5,471 nt of DNA, taken from Gammaproteobacteria bacterium (GTDB lineage: Bacteria; Pseudomonadota; Gammaproteobacteria; Enterobacterales; Alteromonadaceae). The notes under the pieces are model-generated. The model did no database searches, was not told the origin of the DNA, and saw nothing but the letters and a program-made list of their open reading frames with translations. Both the position numbers and the translations under genes were made by a program. The DNA lies in NCBI GenBank assembly GCA_023481025.1, contig JAMCWV010000150.1, positions 1 to 5,471 of the forward strand, read 5' to 3'. How positions within the stretch are numbered: position 1 is the first letter of the stretch; every line of letters begins with the position of its first letter. This document shows positions 1-5,471 of this stretch, piece by piece.

Positions 1-1
1 A

Positions 2-667
2 TTTTTTTACAACGGCACCGCATGGCTTGAGCAAGGCGGTATCGTCGCGATTCCGAACTTGCGCGGTGGTGGGGAATATGGGGATGCTTGGCACCGCGCT
101 GGCACAACACTCAACAAGCAGAACGTTTTTGATGACTTTATTGCAGCCGCCGAGTTTTTAATTGCAGAGAACTATACGCAACCGTCCAAGCTAGCAATTC
201 AGGGCGGATCAAATGGTGGTTTGTTAGTTGCTGCAGTCATGCTGCAACGACCAGAGTTATTTGCCGTCGCTTTGCCTGCTGTAGGCGTCTTAGATATGTT
301 GCGTTATCATACCCCAAGTGCTAATGCTCGAGCTTGGAGTAGTGACTTTGGTCTCAGTGAGAATCCTGAGGAATTTGCTGCACTGCATGCCTATTCACCG
401 CAGCACAATACCCAGCCTGGCGTTTGCTACCCAGCAACGTTAATCACCACAGGCGATCACGATGATCGTGTGGTACCATGGCACAGTTATAAATTCACAG
501 CCGTGATGCAGCGCGATCAAGGGTGTGACAACCCAGTCCTTTTACGCGTTGAAACGCGCGCAGGGCACGGAGCGGGCACACCAACATGGATGGCCATTGA
601 GCAGATCGCAGACCAATGGGCATTCATGCATAAATATTTAGGAATGGATAAGGCGGAAAAAGAGTAG
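2..667 (+). CDS. Prolyl oligopeptidase (S9A family), C-terminal catalytic part, 5' truncated by window edge
   Basis: This is the last 221 codons of a serine peptidase that cleaves short peptides after proline. The frame is open from base 2, so the gene begins outside the window; family members are about 690-730 residues, so roughly the last third is visible. The alpha/beta-hydrolase core is intact. NLRGGGEYG precedes the nucleophile motif GGSNGG (Ser at 209-211). DHDDRVVP carries the charge-relay Asp (461-463) and the neighbouring Arg, and AGHGAG carries the catalytic His (566-568). The AWSSDFG segment matches the part of the family that holds the Trp stacking on the substrate proline. The spacing of the triad and the HDDRVVP motif favour prolyl oligopeptidase over oligopeptidase B or dipeptidyl peptidase IV. 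Whether it has a signal peptide cannot be seen. A terminator-like hairpin follows, so it is probably not co-transcribed strongly with the polyamine genes. Confidence 0.93.
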   Translation, partial: FFYNGTAWLEQGGIVAIPNLRGGGEYGDAWHRAGTTLNKQNVFDDFIAAAEFLIAENYTQPSKLAIQGGSNGGLLVAAVMLQRPELFAVALPAVGVLDMLRYHTPSANARAWSSDFGLSENPEEFAALHAYSPQHNTQPGVCYPATLITTGDHDDRVVPWHSYKFTAVMQRDQGCDNPVLLRVETRAGHGAGTPTWMAIEQIADQWAFMHKYLGMDKAEKE

Positions 668-696
668 CTTTTCGCGAATAATCATTGCATTTAAAC

Positions 697-725
697 ACGG
701 GCGTAGGCAAAATCTCGCCCGTTTT
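697..725 (+). terminator. Probable intrinsic terminator after the prolyl oligopeptidase gene
   Basis: ACGGGCG (697-703) pairs perfectly with CGCCCGT (716-722), giving a 7-bp GC-rich stem with a 12-base loop, followed directly by T residues (722-725, then ATATA). It starts 30 bases after the oligopeptidase stop. The T-tract is short and the loop large, so termination may be partial. Position and composition fit separation of this gene from the polyamine pair. Confidence 0.65.
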
Positions 726-747
726 ATATACACGACCCAAGCAAAAA

Positions 748-753
748 AAGGGG
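748..753 (+). promoter_or_regulatory. Ribosome binding site fixing the dehydrogenase start at ATG 762
   Basis: AAGGGG at 748-753 ends 8 bases before ATG 762, a normal spacing. An in-frame GTG at 753 would overlap this site and leave no ribosome binding site of its own. The ATG also places the Rossmann strand VLIIGAGG right at the N-terminus, as in related enzymes. Confidence 0.7.
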
Positions 754-761
754 TGAATATT

Positions 762-1964
762 ATGTCTCGAGTTTTGATTATCGGTGCCGGTGGAGTCAGC
801 GGCGTCGTCGTAAAAAAATGTGCGATGTTGCCAGAGTATTTCGATGAAATTCACTTGGCCTCGCGGACTGTTTCTAAGTGTGAGAAATTACAGGAAGAAG
901 CAGGTAAAGATCGTGTCGTTGGCGTCTACGCGGTTGACGCTGACAACGTTGACGAGCTCGTCGCTTTAATTGAGAAAGTGCAGCCTGCACTGGTCATTAA
1001 CGTCGCCTTACCCTACCAAGACTTGCCAATCATGGATGCATGTCTTGCCACCGGCGTACATTATTTAGACACAGCAAACTACGAACCAAAAGACGAAGCA
1101 AAATTCGAATACAGCTGGCAGTGGGCTTACCACGAGCGCTTTAAAGAAGCCGGCTTGATGGCATTGCTCGGCTCAGGTTTTGATCCAGGTGTGACCAACG
1201 TCTTTACCGCATACGCAGCGAAGCATTACTTCGACGAAATCCATTACTTAGATATCGTTGATTGTAACGGCGGCGACCACGGTCAAGCCTTCGCAACCAA
1301 CTTCAACCCTGAAATCAATATCCGTGAAATTACTCAACGCGGTAAGTTCTTGGAGAATGGTGAGTGGGTTGAAACCGATCCAATCAGCGTGCGTAAAGAC
1401 CTCGATTATCCGGGCGTTGGCGTGCGTGCATCATACTTGCTGTTCCACGAAGAGCTCGAGTCACTGGTCAAGCATTTCCCAACCATCAAACGCGCGCGTT
1501 TCTGGATGACCTTTGGTGAAGCTTACCTGAATCACTTGCGTGTGCTTGAAGGTATTGGCATGACTTCAATTCAGCCAATTGACTTCAATGGTCAGAAAAT
1601 TGCACCGCTCGAGTTCTTAAAAGCGGTGTTGCCAAACCCAGGTTCATTAGCAGAAGGCTATGAAGGTTTAACCTGTATCGGCACTTACATCACAGGTATT
1701 AAAGATGGTAAAGAGAAAACTATCTTTATTTACAACAACTGTGATCACGCAGCATGTAACATCGAAGTAGGCGCGCAAGCTGTTTCTTACACCACAGGTG
1801 TACCAGCGATGATCGGCGCATCACTGATGCTCGAAGGTGCTTGGATGAAGCCTGGTGTTTGGAATATGGAACAGTTCGATCCAGACCCATTCATGGATCG
1901 CCTCAACAAATACGGCCTGCCTTGGCAAGTTGTTGAAGTTGACCAGAATCCACTAGCTGAGTAA
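762..1964 (+). CDS. Carboxynorspermidine/carboxyspermidine dehydrogenase (saccharopine dehydrogenase family)
   Basis: This 400-residue cytosolic enzyme condenses a diamine (1,3-diaminopropane or putrescine) with L-aspartate 4-semialdehyde and reduces the imine with NADPH, forming carboxynorspermidine or carboxyspermidine. The N-terminal Rossmann fold opens with GAGGVSG (residues 8-14), then ASRTVSKCEKL, typical of saccharopine dehydrogenase-like proteins. Further segments that recall the Vibrio enzyme are GSGFDPGV (137-144), GGDHG (170-174) followed by ATNFNPE, LTCIGTY, FIYNNCDH and YTTGVPA (343-349), and a C-terminal NMEQFDPDPF. Its length is as expected. The downstream neighbour is nspC, which acts on its product, and this supports the polyamine role over true saccharopine (lysine) metabolism. 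Diamine preference cannot be read from the sequence. ATG 762 is chosen for its ribosome binding site. The gene shows no internal break. Confidence 0.92.
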   Translation: MSRVLIIGAGGVSGVVVKKCAMLPEYFDEIHLASRTVSKCEKLQEEAGKDRVVGVYAVDADNVDELVALIEKVQPALVINVALPYQDLPIMDACLATGVHYLDTANYEPKDEAKFEYSWQWAYHERFKEAGLMALLGSGFDPGVTNVFTAYAAKHYFDEIHYLDIVDCNGGDHGQAFATNFNPEINIREITQRGKFLENGEWVETDPISVRKDLDYPGVGVRASYLLFHEELESLVKHFPTIKRARFWMTFGEAYLNHLRVLEGIGMTSIQPIDFNGQKIAPLEFLKAVLPNPGSLAEGYEGLTCIGTYITGIKDGKEKTIFIYNNCDHAACNIEVGAQAVSYTTGVPAMIGASLMLEGAWMKPGVWNMEQFDPDPFMDRLNKYGLPWQVVEVDQNPLAE

Positions 1965-1981
1965 CCTTGCTTTAGTGAAAT

Positions 1982-2006
1982 AACCGGCTCTTAGGAGCCG
2001 GTTTTT
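1982..2006 (+). terminator. Strong intrinsic terminator between the dehydrogenase gene and nspC
   Basis: AACCGGCTC (1982-1990) and GAGCCGGTT (1995-2003) form a perfect 9-bp stem around the tetraloop TTAG, with five T residues at 2002-2006. This is a textbook Rho-independent terminator. It begins 17 bases after the dehydrogenase stop codon and ends only four bases before the nspC ribosome binding site AGGAG (2010-2014), so it lies between two genes of one pathway. Confidence 0.9.
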
Positions 2007-2024
2007 GTCAGGAGTTATAGTCGT

Positions 2025-3161
2025 ATGTCGAATCCGTATCTTTCACCAGCCATTCCGTCGCCGTGTTATGTGCTCAATGAAAGCAAGCTAATTGCCAATC
2101 TTGAGTTGATGGAACGCGTGCAACAGGAAAGTGGTGCCCATATTATTCTGGCCCTCAAAGGCTTTTCAATGTGGAGCTCGTTCCCAATTGTGCGTAATTA
2201 CTTAAAAGGCTGCACTGCCAGTTCAGCATGGGAAGCAGAGCTTGCTGCAGATACCTTCGGCCGCGAAGTACATGCTTACTCACCTGCCTACAAAGACTAC
2301 GACATCGAAGTCATTTTAAAGCACTGTAACCATATTTCGTTTAATAGCCTGACTCAATGGCATCGCTATCGGGAGCAGTGCACTGCTGCCGGTGTTTCCA
2401 TGGGCCTACGGATCAACCCCGAGCATCGTGAAGCCGAAACTGAGTTGTATGACCCGTCTGCACCGGGTTCACGCTTAGGCGTGCCTGCAGCGCAATTAGA
2501 AGGTGTCGATTTAACCGGTATTGAAGGTTTTCACGTGCACAACTTGTGTGAGTGTGACTCGTACGCACTTGAGCGGACATTAGCCGCAGTTGAGAAGCGT
2601 TTTGCTAAGTATCTACCACAATTAAAGTGGTTGAACCTTGGCGGTGGGCACTTAATGACTCGCAAAGGCTACGACGTTGACCATCTGATTGCTCAGCTTA
2701 AACGTTTACGCGAAACCTATGACATCGAGGTGATTTTAGAGCCGGGGTCAGCCGTTGCATGGCAAACCGGTCCGCTGGTATCAGAAGTTGTCGATATCGT
2801 TGAGAATCACGGCAAAATCGCAATCTTAGACATCTCTGCTACCGCACATATGCCTGACGTGTTAGAAATGCCGTATCGCCCAGCCATTACCGATGCAACA
2901 GATGCGGGCGTGAAGCCATTCACCTACCGTCTTGGTGGCAATAGCTGTTTGGCGGGTGACGTGATTGGTGAGTATTCGTTTGACCATGAGCTTAAACCCG
3001 GTGATCGGGTTATTTTTGAAGACATGATTCACTACACTATGGTGAAAACATCGTTCTTCAACGGTGTTGAGCACCCTTCTATCGGTATTTTACGCAGCAA
3101 TGGTGAGTTTGAGTTGGTGCGTCGGTTCGGTTACGAAGACTTTAAAGCACGCTTGTCGTAA
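2025..3161 (+). CDS. nspC: Carboxynorspermidine/carboxyspermidine decarboxylase
   Basis: NspC is a 378-residue PLP-dependent decarboxylase of the alanine racemase-like fold (fold type III), of normal length. It converts carboxynorspermidine to norspermidine, or carboxyspermidine to spermidine, in the cytosol. In ALKGF near the N-terminus, Lys45 is the expected PLP-binding lysine. SRLGV and GFHVHNLCE (His170 and His172 region) follow, then GGGH (206-209), the glycine loop that holds the cofactor phosphate, and LEPGS (238-242). NSCLAGD carries Cys308, the active-site cysteine contributed across the dimer in this family. HYTMVKTSFFNG closes the core. ATG 2025 is preceded by AGGAG (2010-2014) at 10-base spacing. 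It lies 60 bases after the gene for the preceding pathway step, but with a terminator between them. The choice between norspermidine and spermidine as product is open. Confidence 0.95.
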   Translation: MSNPYLSPAIPSPCYVLNESKLIANLELMERVQQESGAHIILALKGFSMWSSFPIVRNYLKGCTASSAWEAELAADTFGREVHAYSPAYKDYDIEVILKHCNHISFNSLTQWHRYREQCTAAGVSMGLRINPEHREAETELYDPSAPGSRLGVPAAQLEGVDLTGIEGFHVHNLCECDSYALERTLAAVEKRFAKYLPQLKWLNLGGGHLMTRKGYDVDHLIAQLKRLRETYDIEVILEPGSAVAWQTGPLVSEVVDIVENHGKIAILDISATAHMPDVLEMPYRPAITDATDAGVKPFTYRLGGNSCLAGDVIGEYSFDHELKPGDRVIFEDMIHYTMVKTSFFNGVEHPSIGILRSNGEFELVRRFGYEDFKARLS

Positions 3162-3171
3162 GCGTGCGTTT
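3147..3171. terminator. Bidirectional terminator between convergent nspC and coaX
   Basis: GCACGCTT (3147-3154) and AAGCGTGC (3160-3167) form a perfect 8-bp stem with the 5-base loop GTCGT. On the plus strand it is followed by GTTT. On the minus strand it is followed by TTTAAAG, so each direction has a short U-run. The nspC stop codon (3159-3161) spans the last loop base and the start of the right arm, so the last codons of nspC are part of the hairpin. The coaX stop lies 14 bases beyond the nspC stop, so one hairpin can serve both genes. The U-runs are short, so efficiency is uncertain. Confidence 0.72.
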
Positions 3172-3175
3172 GCCC

Positions 3176-3919
3176 TTAAACAGGCCTCTGTTCGAACCAA
3201 CGAGCGAGGCCTTCTAAAACTAAATCCGGTCGGCGCTCAACACGACAATTGAAGCGATTAAATAGTTCGCTACTGATATGGTCATGATCCCCACCCGTCA
3301 AGTAACACTTGAAGCCTTGCGCACCAAACGATTCCTCGCTGCGCTGTAAAGCCTGTTCAACAAAACCACGTAATGCTGCCTGACAGCCAAGATAAACAGC
3401 GTGTTCCGTGCTCGTCCCCAACGCTTCTTCTGGTGCTTTATCAGTGACTCGGAGCTTACTGCTGCGCTGAATTAACGACTCTTGCATCAAGCGAAAACCG
3501 GGGCTTATCCACCCCCCAAAATGATGGCCCTCATGATCAATCACATCGAGAGTCACTGCGGTTCCCGCGTCAATAATCATCGCATTTGTTTGTTCAGCTC
3601 TGGCCACGAGCAAGGTCAACCAGCGATCAACGCCATAGGTACTTGGGTTTGCATAACAGTGCGTGAGGTCAAAACCGGTTTCCGTTTCTGCAACGAATAC
3701 GTGCTTATTGTGTTGCAAAGCAAACTGTTGTAACGCTTCAGTAAATTCACTTGCAGCCACTGACGCGACCGCTACACTGTCGAAATCTAAGGTCAGCAAC
3801 AGCGCCTCAAGTGCAGCAAAACCTTGGCCACGACCCAGAGATTTTGGTTGGTCAGCAACCTGGTAAATTGCCAGTTTCCAAGCGGTGTTGCCAACCTCAA
3901 GCAGTAATGTCACGGACAC
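3176..3919 (-). CDS. coaX: Type III pantothenate kinase
   Basis: CoaX phosphorylates pantothenate to 4'-phosphopantothenate, the first step of CoA synthesis, in the cytosol. From the chosen GTG start at 3919 it has 247 residues, within the family's usual 240-260. The ASKHA-fold motifs appear in order: EVGNT (8-12), the nucleotide phosphate loop that normally reads DxGNT; YGVDRW (95-100), the pantothenate-binding segment; DAGTA (117-121), with the expected catalytic Asp117; GGWISPG (135-141); LGTST (167-171); and TGGD (208-211). The start is uncertain. GTG 3919 has GGGGG 8 bases upstream, GTG 3913 would give the family-like MTLLLEVGNT, and a TTG at 3934 is also in frame. All three lie inside the 3' end of birA, so the genes overlap and are probably translationally coupled. 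The birA-coaX neighbourhood is known from other proteobacteria, and in Neisseria the two are fused. Confidence 0.93.
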   Translation of the reverse strand: MSVTLLLEVGNTAWKLAIYQVADQPKSLGRGQGFAALEALLLTLDFDSVAVASVAASEFTEALQQFALQHNKHVFVAETETGFDLTHCYANPSTYGVDRWLTLLVARAEQTNAMIIDAGTAVTLDVIDHEGHHFGGWISPGFRLMQESLIQRSSKLRVTDKAPEEALGTSTEHAVYLGCQAALRGFVEQALQRSEESFGAQGFKCYLTGGDHDHISSELFNRFNCRVERRPDLVLEGLARWFEQRPV

Positions 3920-4886
3920 TAATTTCGCCCCCAAAATAACGTTTCACCTCGTCGCCTTGCTTCAACAAGAATGCGCCCAAGTCATCGATACCGAGTCCAA
4001 TGCCAACCTGTTCATGTTGGCCTAATAACAGCTTGATCGGCTGTTGATAGAAGTGATCAAGCGCTCGCCAGCGCTGAATAAATGGGCCAAGGCCTTGTGC
4101 ATCATGTTCATGAAGTAACTGCAAACAATGACTATAAAGTTTTGCAGCCCATTGATTGCGGTCAAGTTCTTCATCTAGATGCTCTTGAATTGCGGTAAAA
4201 GGTTGGTCGATTGGCGCATTGGTCGTCAACGCTAGATTAACCCCTATACCAACAATCGCGTGTCCCTCACCTTGGGCTTGTCCTTCAAGCTCAACCAAGA
4301 TACCAGCTACCTTTTGCCGATGAATGTACACGTCGTTCGGCCATTTTAAGCTAACACCATCTATACCTGCATCGATTATGGTTTCAGCCACAGCTATGCC
4401 AAGAATAACACTTAATCCGATAGCGCTGTTTAAACCTTGTGGCAACGGCCAATAAACCGACATATAGAGATTATTTCCGAATGGAGAAAACCACTGCTTG
4501 CCACGCCGTCCCCGTCCCTTGGTTTGCATTTCGGCCAAGACCGCAGTACCGGCCTGCAGCTTACTCAGCGTTGCCAGCTGATGTTTAATGTCATCGTTAG
4601 TCGATTCAGTGACATGCTTTAGTGTAACCAGACTCTCGCTTGTTTGAGGCTGCAAATGGGATTGAAACTTTATGCTGTCCAGCAGCTGAATCGGATTGGC
4701 AAGTTTATAGCCCTTGCCCGTCACCCGATAGATATCTAAACCGAGACTTGCCAGTTTTTCAATGTGATTATTGATTGCTGCACGCGATAGCCCGAACTCT
4801 TCGCCCAACTGCTGCCCGGAATGGAACTGCCCATCGGCAAGCTTTTGAATCAGCAAAGAATCGATTTCGTTGTGATCATAGCTCAT
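3897..4886 (-). CDS. birA: Bifunctional biotin--[acetyl-CoA-carboxylase] ligase and biotin operon repressor
   Basis: This 329-residue protein (E. coli BirA has 321) activates biotin as biotinyl-5'-AMP and transfers it to the carrier-protein lysine of acetyl-CoA carboxylase. The N-terminal winged helix is present: residues 22-49 include SGQQLGEEFGLSRAAINNHI, and the wing is VTGKGYKL (55-62). The protein is therefore the regulatory (group II) form that can also repress biotin genes. The ligase domain has GRGRRG (124-129), the biotinyl-adenylate loop, then WFSPFGNNLY. LKWPNDV (180-186) follows, with Lys192 in QKVAGILVE matching the ligase lysine of E. coli, then GIGVNL. A C-terminal domain of about 50 residues follows. 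ATG 4886 overlaps the murB stop as ATGA and has no convincing ribosome binding site, so translation is probably coupled to murB. The 3' end overlaps coaX. No biotin-operon operator is visible in the window. Confidence 0.96.
   Translation of the reverse strand: MSYDHNEIDSLLIQKLADGQFHSGQQLGEEFGLSRAAINNHIEKLASLGLDIYRVTGKGYKLANPIQLLDSIKFQSHLQPQTSESLVTLKHVTESTNDDIKHQLATLSKLQAGTAVLAEMQTKGRGRRGKQWFSPFGNNLYMSVYWPLPQGLNSAIGLSVILGIAVAETIIDAGIDGVSLKWPNDVYIHRQKVAGILVELEGQAQGEGHAIVGIGVNLALTTNAPIDQPFTAIQEHLDEELDRNQWAAKLYSHCLQLLHEHDAQGLGPFIQRWRALDHFYQQPIKLLLGQHEQVGIGLGIDDLGAFLLKQGDEVKRYFGGEISVRDITA
3928..3932 (-). promoter_or_regulatory. Weak ribosome binding site for coaX, inside birA
   Basis: On the minus strand GGGGG (3932 to 3928) lies 8 bases before GTG 3919. 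It can pair with the anti-Shine-Dalgarno CCUCC if one G-U wobble is allowed. This favours 3919 over 3913 (14 bases) or 3934 (upstream of it). Coupling to the end of birA translation may matter more than this weak site. Confidence 0.4.
4883..4886 (-). other. ATGA stop/start overlap joining murB and birA
   Basis: On the minus strand the birA ATG (4886-4884) shares bases with the murB TGA (4885-4883). The bases before the ATG (CTAATTTACTC) hold no Shine-Dalgarno-like run. Ribosomes finishing murB probably reinitiate on birA, which indicates a single transcript from right to left. Confidence 0.85.
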
Positions 4887-5471
4887 GAGTAAATTAGCCC
4901 GTGATCATGCAATAAGCGCACTTCCGGTTCGAGCTCAACACCATACCGTTCACGTACACTTGTTTGTATTTGCTCAGCCAGCGACAGAACATCAGCACCT
5001 GACGCATCGTCCTTATTCACTAACACCAAAGCTTGGCGTTCATGCACAGCCGCACCACCAGCGGTCAGCGACTTTAGCCCAGCTTTATCAATTAACCATG
5101 CGGCTGCCAATTTGCAGTTTCCATCTGCTTGAACAAACACTGGCATCCCGGGGAAATTTGCCTGTAAACGCTGACATTCCGACTGGGAAACAACAGGGTT
5201 CTTGAAAAAGCTGCCTGCGTTTGGGATCCGTGCAGGATCAGGAAGCTTCTGTTGGCGAACCATAATCACATGCGCCATGATCTGCTCCGCCGTAGCATCA
5301 GGCGCTAATCTAGCAAGGTCAGGATAGCCAAGCACCGGTTGCCAAGCCTTTGGAAAGAAGAAATGAACACCTGTTATAAACCAATGCCGATGCGCTGGTC
5401 TTTTGAAAATGCTGTCTCGATAAGCAAACTCACACTCCTCATGATGTAATGTGGTACGCACATGCAACTTA
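4883..5471 (-). CDS. murB: UDP-N-acetylenolpyruvoylglucosamine reductase, C-terminal part, 5' truncated by window edge
   Basis: MurB is the FAD-dependent enzyme that reduces UDP-GlcNAc-enolpyruvate with NADPH to UDP-N-acetylmuramate, an early cytosolic step of peptidoglycan synthesis. About 195 codons are visible, corresponding to the last 55-60 % of a protein the size of the E. coli enzyme (about 340 residues). The N-terminal FAD-binding part is outside the window, and the frame stays open to the edge. An in-frame TTG at 5467 is not the true start, because YRDSIFK normally lies mid-protein. Catalytic residues are present: the Arg of YRDSIFK (5417-5419), the proton-donor Ser of NAGSFFKNP (5210-5212) and the Glu of EVRLL (4922-4924). 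The YRDSIFK loop and E. coli-like segments such as KAWQP and KLPDP mark it as a type I MurB. It is the first visible gene of the murB-birA-coaX cluster, whose promoter lies outside the window. Confidence 0.96.
   Translation of the reverse strand, partial: KLHVRTTLHHEECEFAYRDSIFKRPAHRHWFITGVHFFFPKAWQPVLGYPDLARLAPDATAEQIMAHVIMVRQQKLPDPARIPNAGSFFKNPVVSQSECQRLQANFPGMPVFVQADGNCKLAAAWLIDKAGLKSLTAGGAAVHERQALVLVNKDDASGADVLSLAEQIQTSVRERYGVELEPEVRLLHDHGLIYS

Noticed and set aside
704..732. Possible sigma-70 promoter for the dehydrogenase gene: TAGGCA (704-709), 17-base spacer, TATACA (727-732).
   Set aside because: Each box matches the consensus at only four of six positions, and the pair overlaps the preceding hairpin and T-run. 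A promoter is expected somewhere here because of the terminator, but this one is not good enough to annotate.
624..854. A 76-codon open frame on the minus strand across the gap between the oligopeptidase and dehydrogenase genes.
   Set aside because: It overlaps both flanking genes and the terminator hairpin, and its translation has no recognisable features.
1258..1509. An 83-codon out-of-frame open frame inside the dehydrogenase gene.
   Set aside because: It is a same-strand shadow of a gene whose own frame matches its family end to end, and there is no independent translation signal.
3190..3199. GGTTCGAAC on the minus strand, resembling a tRNA T-loop.
   Set aside because: The flanking bases do not form a T-stem, no acceptor or anticodon arm is visible, and the bases encode the WFEQ residues at the end of CoaX.
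3182..3212. Second hairpin at the end of coaX: AGGCCTC (3182-3188) with GAGGCCT (3206-3212).
   Set aside because: It lies inside the coaX coding region with a 17-base loop, and its minus-strand downstream side (GTTTAAGGG) has only a short T-run. The 3147-3167 hairpin is a better terminator.
3064..3252. A plus-strand open frame running from the end of nspC into coaX.
   Set aside because: It is out of frame with nspC, antisense to coaX, crosses the terminator hairpin and has no domain-like content.
4885..5205. A 106-codon open frame on the plus strand opposite murB.
   Set aside because: It is fully antisense to well-supported murB coding sequence, its translation shows no recognisable domain, and no ribosome binding site stands out.
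1..5471. An undescribed system, such as a defence island, mobile element or repeat array.
   Set aside because: All coding space is taken by recognisable housekeeping or metabolic genes on both sides of one convergent junction. Intergenic gaps are under 100 bases, and I saw no direct repeats, insertion ends or atypical cargo.

Overview
The window comes from a bacterial chromosome of roughly even base composition (judged by eye). Every gene looks like an ordinary gammaproteobacterial core or near-core gene. MurB and BirA are of the E. coli type. The carboxy(nor)spermidine pair resembles that of Vibrio and related marine gammaproteobacteria, and pantothenate kinase is type III (CoaX), not the enterobacterial CoaA. 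Together these suggest a marine gammaproteobacterium in the Alteromonadales/Idiomarina neighbourhood. That placement is an inference from gene content; no rRNA or other marker is present.

Plus strand, left half (1-3161): the window opens inside the C-terminal catalytic domain of a prolyl oligopeptidase, which ends at 667 and is followed by a hairpin with a short T-run. Next is a two-gene polyamine unit: a carboxynorspermidine/carboxyspermidine dehydrogenase (762-1964) and the PLP-dependent decarboxylase NspC (2025-3161). The dehydrogenase condenses a diamine with aspartate semialdehyde and reduces the product. NspC then removes the carboxyl group, giving spermidine or norspermidine. A textbook intrinsic terminator lies in the 60 bases between these two partner genes.

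Minus strand, right half (3176-5471): a compact, overlapping cluster transcribed right to left, murB (5' end outside the window), birA and coaX. It covers peptidoglycan precursor synthesis, biotin ligation with biotin-operon repression, and the first step of CoA synthesis. murB and birA overlap by ATGA, and birA and coaX also overlap. The two halves converge: the nspC and coaX stop codons are 14 bases apart, and a perfect hairpin overlapping the nspC stop codon probably terminates in both directions.

There is no gene-free stretch of 300 bases. I see no mobile element, CRISPR array, RNA gene or repeat family, and nothing that looks like an undescribed system. The points worth a second look are small: the terminator between the two polyamine genes, the lack of an adjacent diaminopropane-forming gene, and a Glu in place of the usual Asp in the first CoaX motif.
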